This document shows positions 1-8,883 of a DNA stretch of 61,601 nt, one piece after another. The notes below the pieces were generated by a model, which saw nothing but the letters and a program-made list of their open reading frames with translations, had not been told where the DNA came from and did not search any database. The stretch spans positions 1 through 61,601 of the forward strand of contig JAADII010000068.1 in the NCBI GenBank assembly GCA_013151415.1, in the 5' to 3' direction. The stretch is from Chloroflexota bacterium (lineage in GTDB: Bacteria; Chloroflexota; Anaerolineae; J102). A program made the position numbers and the translations under genes. Each line of letters opens with the position of its first letter. The first letter of the stretch is position 1.

Positions 1-597
1 CGCGTGCACGCGCTGGTTCTAAATCATCCCCTGGGCGCGGGCGCAGCCGCGTATCGGCGGGCGCGGCGGCCCACCGTGGTGGATAGTCTCTATTTAGGCG
101 CGTATCCCACGAGTTTGCTACGCGAGATCGGCGGATGGGACGAATCGCTGCTGGCCACCGAAGATTTCGAGCTGAACGCGCGTCTACGCTGTCGGGGCGG
201 CGCGTTGTTGGTGGACCCGGCCATTCGCAGCATTTATTTAACGCGAGAATCATTGTGCGAGATCAAACGGCAATACGCTCGATATGGCGCCTGGCGCGCA
301 GCGCTTCTGCGCCGCGCTCGCGAACACATACGACCGCGACACCTGGCCCCGGCCTTGCTGCCCCCAACTCTGGCTTGCTCCCTGGCCCTTGCTATCTGGC
401 GCCCTCACTTCCTGTTCATTCCCGCCGTCTACCTGGCTCTGGCCGCTCTCGCGGGTCTGCAACTCTCTCGAGAGGCCGGCGTTCATGCCTGGCCGCGCCT
501 TTTCGCGACCTTTCTCATCCTCCATCTGGCCTGGGGGCTTGGTTTTTGGCGCGCACTCCTTTCAAGGATTCGTCAGCCAGAGATAAAACTCGTATAA
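1..597 (+). CDS. Glycosyltransferase family 2-like protein, C-terminal part (5' end outside window)
   Basis: Reading frame open from the left edge to TAA at 595-597, so only the C-terminal ~198 residues are seen. The first half has features of the second part of a GT-A fold: a GGWDE segment, an ED pair in 'TEDFELN' and an 'RLRCRGG' stretch, as in processive family 2 enzymes that move a sugar from a nucleotide donor. The last ~80 residues hold two or three hydrophobic segments, suggesting a membrane-bound enzyme facing the cytoplasm and probably making envelope polysaccharide or glycolipid. The true start lies upstream; an in-frame GTG at base 4 is not evidence for a start. Donor and acceptor cannot be told. 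Confidence 0.75.
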   Translation, partial: RVHALVLNHPLGAGAAAYRRARRPTVVDSLYLGAYPTSLLREIGGWDESLLATEDFELNARLRCRGGALLVDPAIRSIYLTRESLCEIKRQYARYGAWRAALLRRAREHIRPRHLAPALLPPTLACSLALAIWRPHFLFIPAVYLALAALAGLQLSREAGVHAWPRLFATFLILHLAWGLGFWRALLSRIRQPEIKLV

Positions 598-640
598 TAG
601 CGTCCAAAGTCCCAAGTCCAAGGTCGGCGGGTTGGCCGAC

Positions 641-711
641 GGACGATAGACGATAAGACGATGGGGGTAGGCTCATCTTTGGTCTCATCGTCCTATCGTC
701 CCATCGTCCTT
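641..711. repeat. Inverted array of GACGATR-type octamers (family A, copy 1)
   Basis: Left half (641-665) is tandem units of the type GGACGATA / AGACGATG. Right half (684-711) carries the inverse complement (CATCGTCC, TATCGTCC). The halves can pair into an imperfect hairpin with a loop of about 18 bases. It lies between the glycosyltransferase and the small ORF at 767. Copy 31,693-31,770 resembles it even in the loop and right flank. Confidence 0.85.
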
Positions 712-766
712 CTCATCCGCATCGGCGGCCGTGGCGCCTGTCCTGAAAAAGGAGTTCTCATTCTAT

Positions 767-973
767 ATGACCAATCCCTCAACCCCTGATCTCGCCGTTC
801 TGGCTACGGAGGCTAAAGCCCTGTACGAAAAGCTCGAAGCTCTCTGGGCCGATGAGGGCGTGGAGCAGCTCGAAATTTTCCTCGACCCCGATATCGTCTC
901 GGTGCTGGCCGAAATCAAGGAGCTCAGCCTCGATTTCGTGCGTCGCGTGGCGGAGATGGATACTGGATATTAG
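767..973 (+). CDS. Small acidic protein of unknown function (68 aa)
   Basis: Not recognised. The ATG at 767 is chosen over an in-frame GTG at 731 because a purine-rich AAAAAGGAG sequence ends 12 bases before it. The product is predicted almost wholly helical, with many Glu and Leu ([20 protein letters not shown]) and no Cys, membrane segment or signal peptide. The last residues (MDTGY) and the TAG stop are already inside the GGATATT repeat array that starts near 955, so the C-terminus may have been set by repeat insertion. It lies upstream of obgE in the same direction, separated only by that repeat. Its coding status is plausible rather than proven. Confidence 0.55.
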   Translation: MTNPSTPDLAVLATEAKALYEKLEALWADEGVEQLEIFLDPDIVSVLAEIKELSLDFVRRVAEMDTGY

Positions 974-1116
974 GTGTTGGATATTTAGATACTAGATATT
1001 GGATATTGGATATTAGATACTGGATATTGGATACTGGATATAATCGCCAATATCTAATATCCAGTATCCAATACCCCAATAACCAGTATCCAACACCCCA
1101 ATATCCAATACCCCCC
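955..1116. repeat. Inverted array of GGATATT / GGATACT units abutting obgE (family B)
   Basis: Bases ~955-1040 are tandem degenerate units such as TTGGATATT, TAGATACT and TGGATACT. Bases ~1050-1116 are the inverse complement (AATATCC, AGTATCC, CAATACCCC). The two halves meet at a short loop (ATCGCC) and could form a very long imperfect hairpin. A TATAAT sequence occurs at 1039-1044 at the centre. The array ends directly at the obgE ATG (1117), leaving no Shine-Dalgarno sequence. Confidence 0.9.
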
Positions 1117-2391
1117 ATGTTTGTCGATACTGCAAAGATCTATGTGAAAGGCGGCGATGGCGGCAACGGCATCGTGGCGTTTCGACGCGAGAAATTCGTG
1201 CCGCGCGGGGGGCCATCCGGCGGCAATGGCGGACGCGGGGGCAATGTTTATCTGGTGGCCAGCCCGCGGCACAATACGCTTTATCATTTCAAAAAGAAAG
1301 TCCATTTCAAGGCCGGTCGCGGGGGGCATGGCGGCGGCTCCAACAAGCAGGGCGCGCGCGGCAAGGATGTCGAAATCCCGGTTCCGCCGGGCACAGTGGT
1401 TTATGATGCAGAAACCGGGGAATTTTTGGGGGAATTGCTCGAGGTGGGCGACCGCATGCTGGTCGCGCGCGGGGGGCGCGGGGGGCGCGGCAACGCTGCG
1501 TTTCGCTCATCCACCAACCAGGCCCCGCGCTTGGCCGAAAAGGGAGAGCCGGGCCAGGAGCGATGGCTGCGCCTGGAGCTGAAGCTCATCGCGGATGCGG
1601 GCATTATCGGCGTTCCCAACGCGGGCAAAAGCACTCTGCTTTCGGTGGTCACTCGCGCCAAACCAAAGATCGCCGATTACCCCTTCACCACGCTGGCGCC
1701 CAATTTGGGCGTGGCCATCGTCGATCATCAAGACATTGTGTTGGCCGACATTCCCGGTCTCATCGAGGGCGCGCATTCGGGCGTGGGTCTGGGCATTCAG
1801 TTCTTACGTCATATCGAGCGCACTCGCCTGCTCATCCATTTGCTCAACGGTCTCAGCCCTGATCCAATCGGCGATTATCACGCCATCAATCAGGAATTGG
1901 AGTTATTCAAGCCGCATCTGGTTGATAAACCCCAAATCGTGGCCTACAACAAGATGGATTTGCCCGAAGTGCGGGCGCGTTGGCCCGAAATCAAGACCGA
2001 ATTCGAGAACATGGGCGTGGACATCATGGCCATCAGTGCAGTGACGCGTGAAAATGTGGACGCGCTCATGCATCGCGTGGCCCGAACCCTGGCCGAACTT
2101 CCTCCGCCCGAACCCTCGGAAACCCCCATTCCCGTGCTCAGGCCCGTGGACGAAGACGCGTTCACTGTCGAGCGCGAGGAGGACGGCTGGCGCGTGCGGG
2201 GCAAGCGCATCGAGCGCGTGGCCGCCATGACCAATTGGGACTATTACGAAGCCGTCCTGCGTTTCCAACGCATTCTCGAGGCCATGGGCATTGCCGAAGC
2301 CTTGGAAGAGGCCGGCGTCGAAGAAGGCGACGCGGTCCGCATCGGCGATGTCGAGTTGGTGTGGAGCTATGGCTATGAATTCACAGAATAA
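1117..2391 (+). CDS. obgE: GTPase Obg/CgtA
   Basis: Essential ribosome-associated GTPase acting in 50S assembly and the stringent response. The 424-residue product has the usual three parts: glycine-rich Obg fold (~1-157, many GGxGG turns), G domain with P-loop GVPNAGKS at 165-172, DIPGL at 211-215 and NKMD at 278-281, and a C-terminal OCT domain (~345-424), which is variable in the family. Start at 1117 gives the canonical [14 protein letters not shown]-terminus; the frame stays open further upstream only through repeat DNA. No Shine-Dalgarno is visible because the repeat array runs to the start codon. nadD follows after 42 bases on the same strand, a common obg-nadD arrangement. Confidence 0.97.
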   Translation: MFVDTAKIYVKGGDGGNGIVAFRREKFVPRGGPSGGNGGRGGNVYLVASPRHNTLYHFKKKVHFKAGRGGHGGGSNKQGARGKDVEIPVPPGTVVYDAETGEFLGELLEVGDRMLVARGGRGGRGNAAFRSSTNQAPRLAEKGEPGQERWLRLELKLIADAGIIGVPNAGKSTLLSVVTRAKPKIADYPFTTLAPNLGVAIVDHQDIVLADIPGLIEGAHSGVGLGIQFLRHIERTRLLIHLLNGLSPDPIGDYHAINQELELFKPHLVDKPQIVAYNKMDLPEVRARWPEIKTEFENMGVDIMAISAVTRENVDALMHRVARTLAELPPPEPSETPIPVLRPVDEDAFTVEREEDGWRVRGKRIERVAAMTNWDYYEAVLRFQRILEAMGIAEALEEAGVEEGDAVRIGDVELVWSYGYEFTE

Positions 2392-2433
2392 GGTGCGGTA
2401 AACCGGCCTTGCACTGATATCAACCATGTAATC

Positions 2434-3042
2434 ATGTCACGAATAGGCGTGCTTGGCGGCACATTCGATCCCGTTCATTTGGGCCATCTTATTTTGGCCG
2501 AAACCGCGCGCGACACCTTGCGCCTGGATATTGTTTATTTCGTCCCCGCGGCCGATCCGCCCCATAAGCACGGTCAGGTTATCGCGGCTGCAACCGATCG
2601 TTTGGCCATGCTGGAAATGGCCCTGGCCGACAATCCGAATTTTCGCATTTCGCTGATCGATCTCGAACGTCCCGGCCCTCATTTTACAGCCGACATGGTC
2701 GAGCTCATGCACAGGCAGATGGAGCCGGACGATGAGCTCTGGTTTTTGATGGGTCTGGATTCGGTTATCGATTTCCCCAATTGGCACCAACCGGAGCGCA
2801 TCCGCAACCTGGCTCGGCTGGCCGCAGCCACGCGACCTGGATATGAGATTGACTGGGCGCCCCTGGAAGCTGAGTTGCCCGGCATCAGCCACGAAGTGAC
2901 TCTGCTCCCCATGCCCGGCGTGAGCATTGCTTCCAACACATTACGCCGTCGCGTGCAACATGGCGGCAGCATCCGCTACCTGGTTCCCGAATGCGTGCGA
3001 CAATATATTCTCGAGCATGGATTGTATCGTCGGCTCGATTGA
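2434..3042 (+). CDS. nadD: Nicotinate-mononucleotide adenylyltransferase
   Basis: Transfers AMP from ATP to nicotinate mononucleotide, giving deamido-NAD in NAD biosynthesis. The 202-residue protein has the nucleotidyltransferase signature GTFDPVHLGH at 9-18, with H15 and H18 forming the HxGH-type pair, and the C-terminal SxxxxR-type motif in SIASNTLRRR (164-173). Length is typical. It follows obgE on the same strand and is probably cotranscribed with it. No good ribosome-binding site is visible before the ATG. The rsfS gene that often follows nadD is absent; instead a convergent peptidase gene comes next. Confidence 0.96.
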   Translation: MSRIGVLGGTFDPVHLGHLILAETARDTLRLDIVYFVPAADPPHKHGQVIAAATDRLAMLEMALADNPNFRISLIDLERPGPHFTADMVELMHRQMEPDDELWFLMGLDSVIDFPNWHQPERIRNLARLAAATRPGYEIDWAPLEAELPGISHEVTLLPMPGVSIASNTLRRRVQHGGSIRYLVPECVRQYILEHGLYRRLD

Positions 3043-3078
3043 TGATTGTTTTGAAAATAGACCGCGCCTTTTATCGGC

Positions 3079-3104
3079 GGCGGCTGCTTCGCGAGCGAGC
3101 CGCC
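3079..3104. terminator. Possible bidirectional terminator hairpin between nadD and the M42 peptidase
   Basis: GGCGGCTGCT (3079-3088) can pair with AGC plus AGCCGCC (3094-3104) across a TCGCG loop with one bulged G. It lies between two convergent stop codons. There is no clear T-run on either side, so the role rests mainly on position. Confidence 0.45.
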
Positions 3105-4151
3105 TTAGCTCAGACAATATTCGATAATGAGACGCGTGGTTGCAAGCAGAGCATCCATGTGCGTTCGTTCATAATTGTGGGATGCATCTACGCCGGGACC
3201 GAAAAGCGCCACTTTAACGTCGCCGCCTGCGCGCCAATAAGCTTCGCCGTCTGAGCCATAATAGGGATAGATATCCATTTTATAGGGGATGTGCGCGGCT
3301 TCGGCTAGATTGCGTAACCGGCGCGTAAGCCCATGATGGTAGGGGCCGCCTGAATCCTGGGCGCAGATGGTGACATGAAATTCATCCGAATTCTGACCCT
3401 CGCCGATGGCCGCCATATCAATGGCCACAAGCTCCACAAGATCGGCGGGAAGGCCCGCGGCCGCGCCGTGCCCCACCTCTTCGTAATGGCTGAAGTGGAG
3501 CGTCGTTCGCTGCGCTGGCGCAAGAGAAGCATCGTTCATGGCTTTTATCGCAGCCAACACACAGGCCACGCCGGCTTTATCATCGAGATGCCGCGAACGG
3601 ATGAATCCACTTTCGCTCACCTCGACGCGTGGATCAAAGGCGACGAAATCTCCCACCTCGACGCCCAACTCGCGCGTTTCTTGCGCAGAGCGGGTGCGTT
3701 CGTCCAGTCGCACTTCCATGTTGGCGTCGCTACGTTGGGTTTGATTGACCTCCGAGCTATAGACATGCGTGGACGCATGATGGAAGAGGATGGCGCCTCG
3801 GATGCGCCGGCCTTCGTGCGTGAACACGGTGCAGCCTTCGCCCTCGACCGCGTTCCATGCAAAACCGCCTAATTTGCTGAGCTTGAGACGACCATTGGCT
3901 TTGATCTCTTTCACCATGGCGCCTAGCGTGTCTACATGAGCCGTGAGCGCGCGCGGGGCGTCAGCGGCCCGGCCTTGCCATTTGGCCGTCAACACGCCCT
4001 TCGCGGTGCGACGCGGCTCCAGCCCCAGTTCCACCAACTTCTGCTCCACGTAATCCAGCGCCAGGTCTGTGAAGCCGGTGGGACTGGGGATGTTCAGCAA
4101 CGTCACCAACGTCTCGCGTAGGTAATTTTCATCCAGACGATATGAAGACAT
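3105..4151 (-). CDS. M42 family metallo-aminopeptidase / deblocking peptidase
   Basis: Cytosolic di-zinc aminopeptidase of the FrvX/PepA-like M42 family, releasing N-terminal residues from peptides, usually as a large oligomer. The 348-residue product has the expected ligand order: H72 and D74 (AHVDTLGAM), the bridging D190/D191 (HLDDKAG), catalytic E224 with E225 (EEVGHG), D245 (AIDMAA) and H331 near the C-terminus. Start at the ATG giving MSSYRLDENY is preferred to an upstream TTG in the same frame, since the extra residues do not resemble the family. It is convergent with nadD and downstream of the amino-acid transporter on the same strand, separated by a hairpin-forming repeat, so use on imported peptides is possible but unproven. 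Confidence 0.92.
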   Translation of the reverse strand: MSSYRLDENYLRETLVTLLNIPSPTGFTDLALDYVEQKLVELGLEPRRTAKGVLTAKWQGRAADAPRALTAHVDTLGAMVKEIKANGRLKLSKLGGFAWNAVEGEGCTVFTHEGRRIRGAILFHHASTHVYSSEVNQTQRSDANMEVRLDERTRSAQETRELGVEVGDFVAFDPRVEVSESGFIRSRHLDDKAGVACVLAAIKAMNDASLAPAQRTTLHFSHYEEVGHGAAAGLPADLVELVAIDMAAIGEGQNSDEFHVTICAQDSGGPYHHGLTRRLRNLAEAAHIPYKMDIYPYYGSDGEAYWRAGGDVKVALFGPGVDASHNYERTHMDALLATTRLIIEYCLS

Positions 4152-4195
4152 GGCAAAATCGGGCGGCCGTCCAATGCCTTTCCGCCAAAGAGACG

Positions 4196-4260
4196 CAAAT
4201 AGGGGAGAACACAAATAGAAAAACCGTAACAGAAACCTCGTTTGTGTTTATCCCTATCTG
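4196..4260. repeat. Imperfect inverted repeat upstream of the M42 peptidase
   Basis: CAAATAGGGG... (4196-4215) and ...CCCTATCTG (4241-4260) are inverse complements at 16 of 20 positions, separated by 25 bases. It lies between the ATPase gene stop and the M42 gene start, both on the minus strand. It may serve as a terminator or be another copy-and-invert intergenic element of the type seen elsewhere in the window. Confidence 0.6.
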
Positions 4261-4315
4261 TGTCCGATGGTTTTACGGACGGCGCGAGTCATAAGAAATG
4301 AAGCGCTGTATGCCG

Positions 4316-5056
4316 TCAATGCTGCAATATCTGCGAGAGGAAGAGTTTGGTGCGGTCTTCTTGCGGATGTTCGAAAATTTGTTCGGGCGTGCCGCTTTCC
4401 ACCACCTGGCCTTCGTCGAAGAAATACATGGTGTCGGCCACCGCGCGAGCGAAGCCCATTTCGTGCGTCACCACCATCATGGTCATGCCGCTTTCCGCCA
4501 ACTCTTCCATCACGTCCAAAACTTCTTTGATCATTTCTGGATCGAGCGCCGAGGTGGGCTCGTCGAAGAGCATGATCTTTGGTTGCATGGCCAGCGCTCG
4601 CGCAATAGCCACGCGCTGCTGCTGTCCACCCGAGAGTTGTCCTGGGTATTTGTGGGCTTGCTCCGGGATGCCCACGCGTTCGAGCAGCTGCATGGCAATC
4701 TCTTCGGCCTTGTCCTTATTCCATTTACGAACATAAATCGGCCCCAACGTGATGTTTTGCATCACGGTGAGATGAGGAAAGAGATTGAATTGCTGGAACA
4801 CCATGCCCACTTCGCGACGGATAGCGGCGATATTGCGCACATCATGGCTCAATTCAATGCCATCCACAATGATGGTGCCGCGTTGATGTTCTTCGAGGCG
4901 GTTGATGCAGCGAATAAAAGTGGATTTGCCCGAACCAGAGGGGCCGAAAATGACCACCACCTCGCCCTTTTGCACCTCCATGTCGATGCCGCGTAGGGCG
5001 TGAAACTGCCCATACCACTTATGCACGTCTCGACAGATGATGATGGGTTCACTCAT
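4316..5056 (-). CDS. aapP: Polar amino-acid ABC transporter, ATP-binding protein
   Basis: ATPase subunit driving uptake of polar or general L-amino acids. The 246-residue protein has Walker [10 protein letters not shown] (38-46), signature LSGGQQQR (141-148), Walker B IMLFDE (161-166) and the H-loop histidine H198 ([10 protein letters not shown]). It closely resembles GlnQ/HisP/AapP in length and motifs, including the ELxxPxxxxFxxP-type C-terminal end. It is the last gene of a four-gene minus-strand cluster, 128 bases after the second permease. The spacer holds no obvious terminator, so it is probably part of the same operon. The ligand specificity lies in the binding protein, not here. Confidence 0.96.
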   Translation of the reverse strand: MSEPIIICRDVHKWYGQFHALRGIDMEVQKGEVVVIFGPSGSGKSTFIRCINRLEEHQRGTIIVDGIELSHDVRNIAAIRREVGMVFQQFNLFPHLTVMQNITLGPIYVRKWNKDKAEEIAMQLLERVGIPEQAHKYPGQLSGGQQQRVAIARALAMQPKIMLFDEPTSALDPEMIKEVLDVMEELAESGMTMMVVTHEMGFARAVADTMYFFDEGQVVESGTPEQIFEHPQEDRTKLFLSQILQH

Positions 5057-5184
5057 GGGTTCACTCCTGTAAAACAGTTATTAGAAGAGTTCTGATGATT
5101 TCGCATTTCAGATGGCGCGTCTGATCGCCAAAAGCTCGTTTTCGGACCGGAAAATCGCTTCAATCATCATACGCGAGGCGTCGG

Positions 5185-6396
5185 TCATCGCTCGCCAACG
5201 CCTAGCGCGGTCTCCAATCGTTCGCTGCCATATGACATCGCATAGCTGAAGACCCAATAGATGAGCGCGATGAAAGCAAAGACCTCGAGCTGGCGACCGA
5301 TGTAGTTGGGGTTGGCCAAAATGCCGCGGGCGATGCCCAGCAGGTCGAGCAGACCAACCAGCGCCACCAGTGATGTGTCTTTGAAAAGACCGATGAACTG
5401 ACCCACGAGCACGGGAATCACGGCTCGCAAGGCCTGGGGCAAGATAATGAAGACCATTTTCTGCACGCCGTTCAACCCAATGGCGTCCGCGGCCTCATAT
5501 TGGCCTTTGGGGATGCTCTGCAGGCCGCCGCGCACATTTTCGGCCATGTAGGCCGCGGCGAACATGATGATGGCCACGGCCGCGCGAATCACCCGATCGA
5601 TGGTGATGCCGGCCGGCAGGAAGAAGGGCAGCATCAATTGTCCCATGAACAAGAGCGTGATCAGCGGCACGCCGCGAATGATCTCGATGTAGACCACGCA
5701 CAGCGTTTTGATGGCCGGCATCCTCGATTGCCGCCCCAGCGCCAGAAGCACGCCAACGGGAAAAGAGAAGACGATGCCAAAAATGGCCAGCAACAGCGAG
5801 AGCAATAACCCGCCCCATAGATTTGTGGTCACTAATGGGAGAAAACCGCTCTCGCCAAAGCCGCGCACAATGAGAATGACCAGCGGCATATAAAGCAAAA
5901 TCAGGATGATGGTGGGTCGTTGTAGCCGTTGCGGATATCGGCGGCCCAAGAAATAGCCAACAATGGCCGCGGCGTCCATGATCAAGAGATTGAGCCACGC
6001 TGCACGCTCCAACTTCACCATCCACAGGGCCAGAATGACGGGAACGGCCAATAAAATCCAGCCCACAGCTTCGGCCCGGCGCAAAAACACGCCCCACATC
6101 AGGCCAATGATTAGGGCGAAGAGATACATGAGAAGCCACAACCGCCAGTCTTCACTCGCGGGATATTGGCCCTTCATATACAGTTGCAAGTTGTCGGTCA
6201 CCGCAGCCCACTGAGCTGTAGTGAGAATCCACCGGAAGCCCATGTACAGCACATAGATGATAAACAGGCCAGAAACTACGGTGAGAATGGCGTCGAACCA
6301 TGTGCCGAACAGGTTTTTCTTTAGCCACCCTAGAATGGTGAATCGTTCGGTGGGCGGCGGCAAGATCTCTTTTTGAGAGGTAAGTGTCGTTGTCAT
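5185..6396 (-). CDS. aapM: Amino-acid ABC transporter permease (AapM/BztC-like)
   Basis: Inner-membrane permease of the His/Glu/Gln/Arg/opine class. The 403-residue length matches the long permeases of AapJQMP/Bzt systems, where an extra N-terminal membrane region of about 190 residues precedes the conserved transport domain. That domain has the EAA-type loop 'GGLQSIPKGQYEAADAIGLNG' region contacting the ATPase, with the ILPQALR motif after it. The ATG at 6396 is chosen since it sits 2 bases after the stop of the preceding permease with GGAG just upstream; a longer frame would overlap that gene. Membrane topology is about eight hydrophobic segments. Works with the gene at 6399-7580 as a heterodimer. 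Confidence 0.94.
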   Translation of the reverse strand: MTTTLTSQKEILPPPTERFTILGWLKKNLFGTWFDAILTVVSGLFIIYVLYMGFRWILTTAQWAAVTDNLQLYMKGQYPASEDWRLWLLMYLFALIIGLMWGVFLRRAEAVGWILLAVPVILALWMVKLERAAWLNLLIMDAAAIVGYFLGRRYPQRLQRPTIILILLYMPLVILIVRGFGESGFLPLVTTNLWGGLLLSLLLAIFGIVFSFPVGVLLALGRQSRMPAIKTLCVVYIEIIRGVPLITLLFMGQLMLPFFLPAGITIDRVIRAAVAIIMFAAAYMAENVRGGLQSIPKGQYEAADAIGLNGVQKMVFIILPQALRAVIPVLVGQFIGLFKDTSLVALVGLLDLLGIARGILANPNYIGRQLEVFAFIALIYWVFSYAMSYGSERLETALGVGER

Positions 6397-6398
6397 GG

Positions 6399-7580
6399 TT
6401 AGCGCTCCACCAGTCTCGTGTGACGATTGTACCAATTCATGAACAGCGAGGTCAGCAAGCTAAAGGTGAGGTACACCGCCATGGTGATGAGGATGACCTC
6501 GACCGCGCGGCCCGACTGGTTGATGATGGTGCTTCCCACCGCGAACAGATCGGGATAGCCCACCGCGATGGCCAAAGATGAGTTCTTGGTTAGATTCAGG
6601 TACTGGCTGGTGAGTGGGGGGATGATCACTCGCATGGCCTGAGGGAAGATGACCAGACGCATGGTTTGAAAACTGGTCAAGCCCACGGCTGTGGCGGCTT
6701 CTCGCTGCCCTTTGGATACGGCCTGAATGCCCGCGCGCACCACTTCGGCGATGAACGCCGATGTATAAATGACAAGGCCGGAGAGAATAGCCATGAACTC
6801 GGGTGTGAGCGATTGCCCTCCCTTGAAGTTGCGCCCGGCCAGATAAGGATAGTCCAGCGCCAGAGGCGCGCCCGGAGCTACAAACCAGGCGATGATGCTC
6901 AGCGCCAGAAAGGTTAGAAAGCCCCAGAGCCAATACAACGGCATGCGTCCTGTGCGCAATCCCTGACGATAAAAGTAAATGGCCACGAGCACGCCTATTA
7001 CAAAACTACCCAGAAGCAGCCACTTGTAAACGTTCCAACCTTCGGCCGGAACCGGCCAAACCGTATAAATCCCTCGATTTGTTAGAAACGCCATCTTGCC
7101 CAGGGCCAACGCTTGTTGCACGCGAGGCAATTTGTGAAAGACGGTGGTGCTCAGAAAAATGAGGAAGACCAGCAGGGGAATATTGCGCAGAACTTGCACA
7201 TAAACGGCGGCTATTCTGCTGACAAGCCAGTTTCTGGAAAGACGGGCGATACCTACGATAACGCCCACAATGGTGGCGAAAATAATGCCAATAAAGGAAA
7301 CCTTGATGGTGTTGAGCAGTCCAACCAGAATGGCTTGGGCGTAGGTGCTGTTTCGGCTGTATTCGATTAACGTTTCCCCAATATCGAATTGCGCTTCGAT
7401 GCCCAGAAATCGGAAACTCAGCGGAATCCCCAGAGCGGCCAGGCCGGTGAGGAGATTATGGATGAGCCAATAAAACAGCGCCACCAGTGCCGCCACCACA
7501 ATGACTTGAGCGATGATTTGAATGTAACGCTCATCTCTCCAAAATGGAACGGCGCCATGCTCAGAAGTGTTGGTGGTCAT
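6399..7580 (-). CDS. aapQ: Amino-acid ABC transporter permease (AapQ/BztB-like)
   Basis: Partner permease of the general amino-acid transporter. The 393-residue protein has the first membrane segment, a large loop, then the conserved transport domain with the EAA loop 'AVSKGQREAATAVGLT' and FPQAMR after it. The ATG at 7580 is preferred to the GTG at 7589 because AGAAGG at 7589-7594 is 8 bases upstream of that ATG. Stop and the next start are separated by 2 bases, indicating tight translational coupling of the two permeases. The spacer to the binding-protein gene holds a strong 14-bp hairpin (7721-7752), which may set lower permease than binding-protein levels. Confidence 0.94.
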   Translation of the reverse strand: MTTNTSEHGAVPFWRDERYIQIIAQVIVVAALVALFYWLIHNLLTGLAALGIPLSFRFLGIEAQFDIGETLIEYSRNSTYAQAILVGLLNTIKVSFIGIIFATIVGVIVGIARLSRNWLVSRIAAVYVQVLRNIPLLVFLIFLSTTVFHKLPRVQQALALGKMAFLTNRGIYTVWPVPAEGWNVYKWLLLGSFVIGVLVAIYFYRQGLRTGRMPLYWLWGFLTFLALSIIAWFVAPGAPLALDYPYLAGRNFKGGQSLTPEFMAILSGLVIYTSAFIAEVVRAGIQAVSKGQREAATAVGLTSFQTMRLVIFPQAMRVIIPPLTSQYLNLTKNSSLAIAVGYPDLFAVGSTIINQSGRAVEVILITMAVYLTFSLLTSLFMNWYNRHTRLVER

Positions 7581-7720
7581 AGACGTCACCTTCTGGAATG
7601 GGAGAGGAGGCGGAAGAGTGCAATGAAAAAGGTCGGATGGACTAGCGATCGCGTCGGCGTGTGGGTGCGCTCCTTTCAGAAAGGCGTCAGGTTAGAGACG
7701 CGAGCAAGTCATTTTATATC

Positions 7721-7752
7721 GAGAAGGGAAGAGCAGGCGCTCTTCCCTTCTC
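7721..7752. promoter_or_regulatory. Perfect intercistronic hairpin between binding-protein and permease genes
   Basis: GAGAAGGGAAGAGC (7721-7734) and its exact complement (7739-7752) form a 14-bp stem with a 4-base AGGC loop, 22 bases after the binding-protein stop. On the minus strand the following bases (GATATAAAATG) lack a U-run, so it is more likely an mRNA-stabilising or partial-termination element than a full terminator. Such hairpins often follow the binding-protein gene in ABC operons. Confidence 0.75.
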
Positions 7753-7773
7753 AGACAGCTTGATGCCATAAGG

Positions 7774-8883
7774 TTAGCGAATGGGAGGTGCGTAGAGCAG
7801 ACCGCCATCAATCCAGGAGGAGTTCAGACCCCGCGCCAGGTTGAAGACGGTGTTCGGGCCCAGGTTGCGATCGTAGATTTCGGCGTAGTTGCCAACCTGC
7901 TTGATAATATTGTAGGCCCAGTCGTTGCTCAGTCCCAGTTTCGCGCCCATGTCGCCTTCCACGCCCAACAGCTTGCGGATGTTGGGATCGGTGGCGTTGG
8001 CCTTCATGTCGTCCACATTTTGCGAATTGACGCCGTATTCCTCGCCGGTGAAGGTGGCGAACACCATCCAGGTGACGATATCGAACCACTGATCGTCGCC
8101 ATGGCGCACCACAGGACCAAGCGGCTCTTTGGACAGGGTCTCCTCCAAAATCATGTGCTCTTCGGGGTTGGGGAAGAGGGACATGCGAGCCACCAAACCG
8201 GATTTATCGGTGGTGTAGGCGTCGCAGCGACCATCCAGATAAGCGCCGGTGGTCTCGTCCGCGGTTTCAAACACAACCGGCGTATACTCGATGCCGCGAG
8301 CCGCCATTTGATCGGCCAGGTTTAGCTCTGTGGTGGTGCCCGCGCTCACGCAAATGGACGCGCCTTCGAGGTCGTCGAGCGTGGTGATGCCGCTATCCTT
8401 GCGCACGGTGATGCCCTGACCATCGTAGAAGGTGGTGGGAGCGAAGTTGGCGCCCAACTCGGTGTCGCGAGTCAGCGTCCAGGTGGTGTTGCGGATCAGG
8501 ACGTCGATTTCACCGGCCTGAAGTGCGGTGAAGCGCTGCTTGGCGGTGAGAGGACGATATTCGACGCTGTCCGTGTTTCCAAAGATAGCCGCCGATAGCG
8601 CTTTACAAAAGTCGATGTCGAAACCAGCAAAGCTGCCATCGGGCTGCAAGAAGCCAAAGCCGGGCACAGCCTGGTTTACGCCGCAAATGAGCTTGCCGCG
8701 TTCTTTGACGACTTCAAGGGTGGTTTTAGCAGCAGGCGCAGGAGTGGGCTCCTCTTGTTGCGCAGGTTGTTCTTGCGCGGGTTGTTCGGCGGGTTGCTCG
8801 GCCGGCTGTTGTCCGGCGCAGGCGGCCACAACCAATACGGCGGCCAGCAAGACCAACAGGATAACGAGAGGCTTACGGAACAT
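7774..8883 (-). CDS. aapJ: Amino-acid ABC transporter substrate-binding lipoprotein
   Basis: Extracytoplasmic receptor for the amino-acid transporter, predicted to be lipid-anchored: the signal peptide ends in a LVVAAC lipobox with Cys22, followed by a Gln/Pro/Glu-rich tether (QQPAEQPAEQPAQEQ...) of ~30 residues. The mature part has the SBP family 3 start 'VVKERGKLICGVN', 'GFDIDFCKAL' and 'LGANFAPTTFYDGQG' segments typical of AapJ/BztA general L-amino-acid receptors. The ATG at 8883 follows an excellent AAAAGGAGGAATC sequence and gives a 369-residue protein. A longer in-frame extension has no signal-like features. First gene of the operon; its promoter should lie in 8,884-9,268 but I could not identify it. 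Confidence 0.95.
   Translation of the reverse strand: MFRKPLVILLVLLAAVLVVAACAGQQPAEQPAEQPAQEQPAQQEEPTPAPAAKTTLEVVKERGKLICGVNQAVPGFGFLQPDGSFAGFDIDFCKALSAAIFGNTDSVEYRPLTAKQRFTALQAGEIDVLIRNTTWTLTRDTELGANFAPTTFYDGQGITVRKDSGITTLDDLEGASICVSAGTTTELNLADQMAARGIEYTPVVFETADETTGAYLDGRCDAYTTDKSGLVARMSLFPNPEEHMILEETLSKEPLGPVVRHGDDQWFDIVTWMVFATFTGEEYGVNSQNVDDMKANATDPNIRKLLGVEGDMGAKLGLSNDWAYNIIKQVGNYAEIYDRNLGPNTVFNLARGLNSSWIDGGLLYAPPIR

Noticed and set aside
731-766. GTG at 731 as the start of the small ORF before obgE
   Set aside because: No ribosome-binding site fits it, while AAAAAGGAG precedes the ATG at 767; the extra residues also come from the edge of a repeat.
955-1116. CRISPR-like array of short repeats before obgE
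   Set aside because: Units are 7-10 bp, degenerate, without unique spacers, and the second half is inverted; no cas genes are present.
7721-7752. Hairpin as a full rho-independent terminator
   Set aside because: No U-run follows on the minus strand and permease genes of the same system lie downstream.
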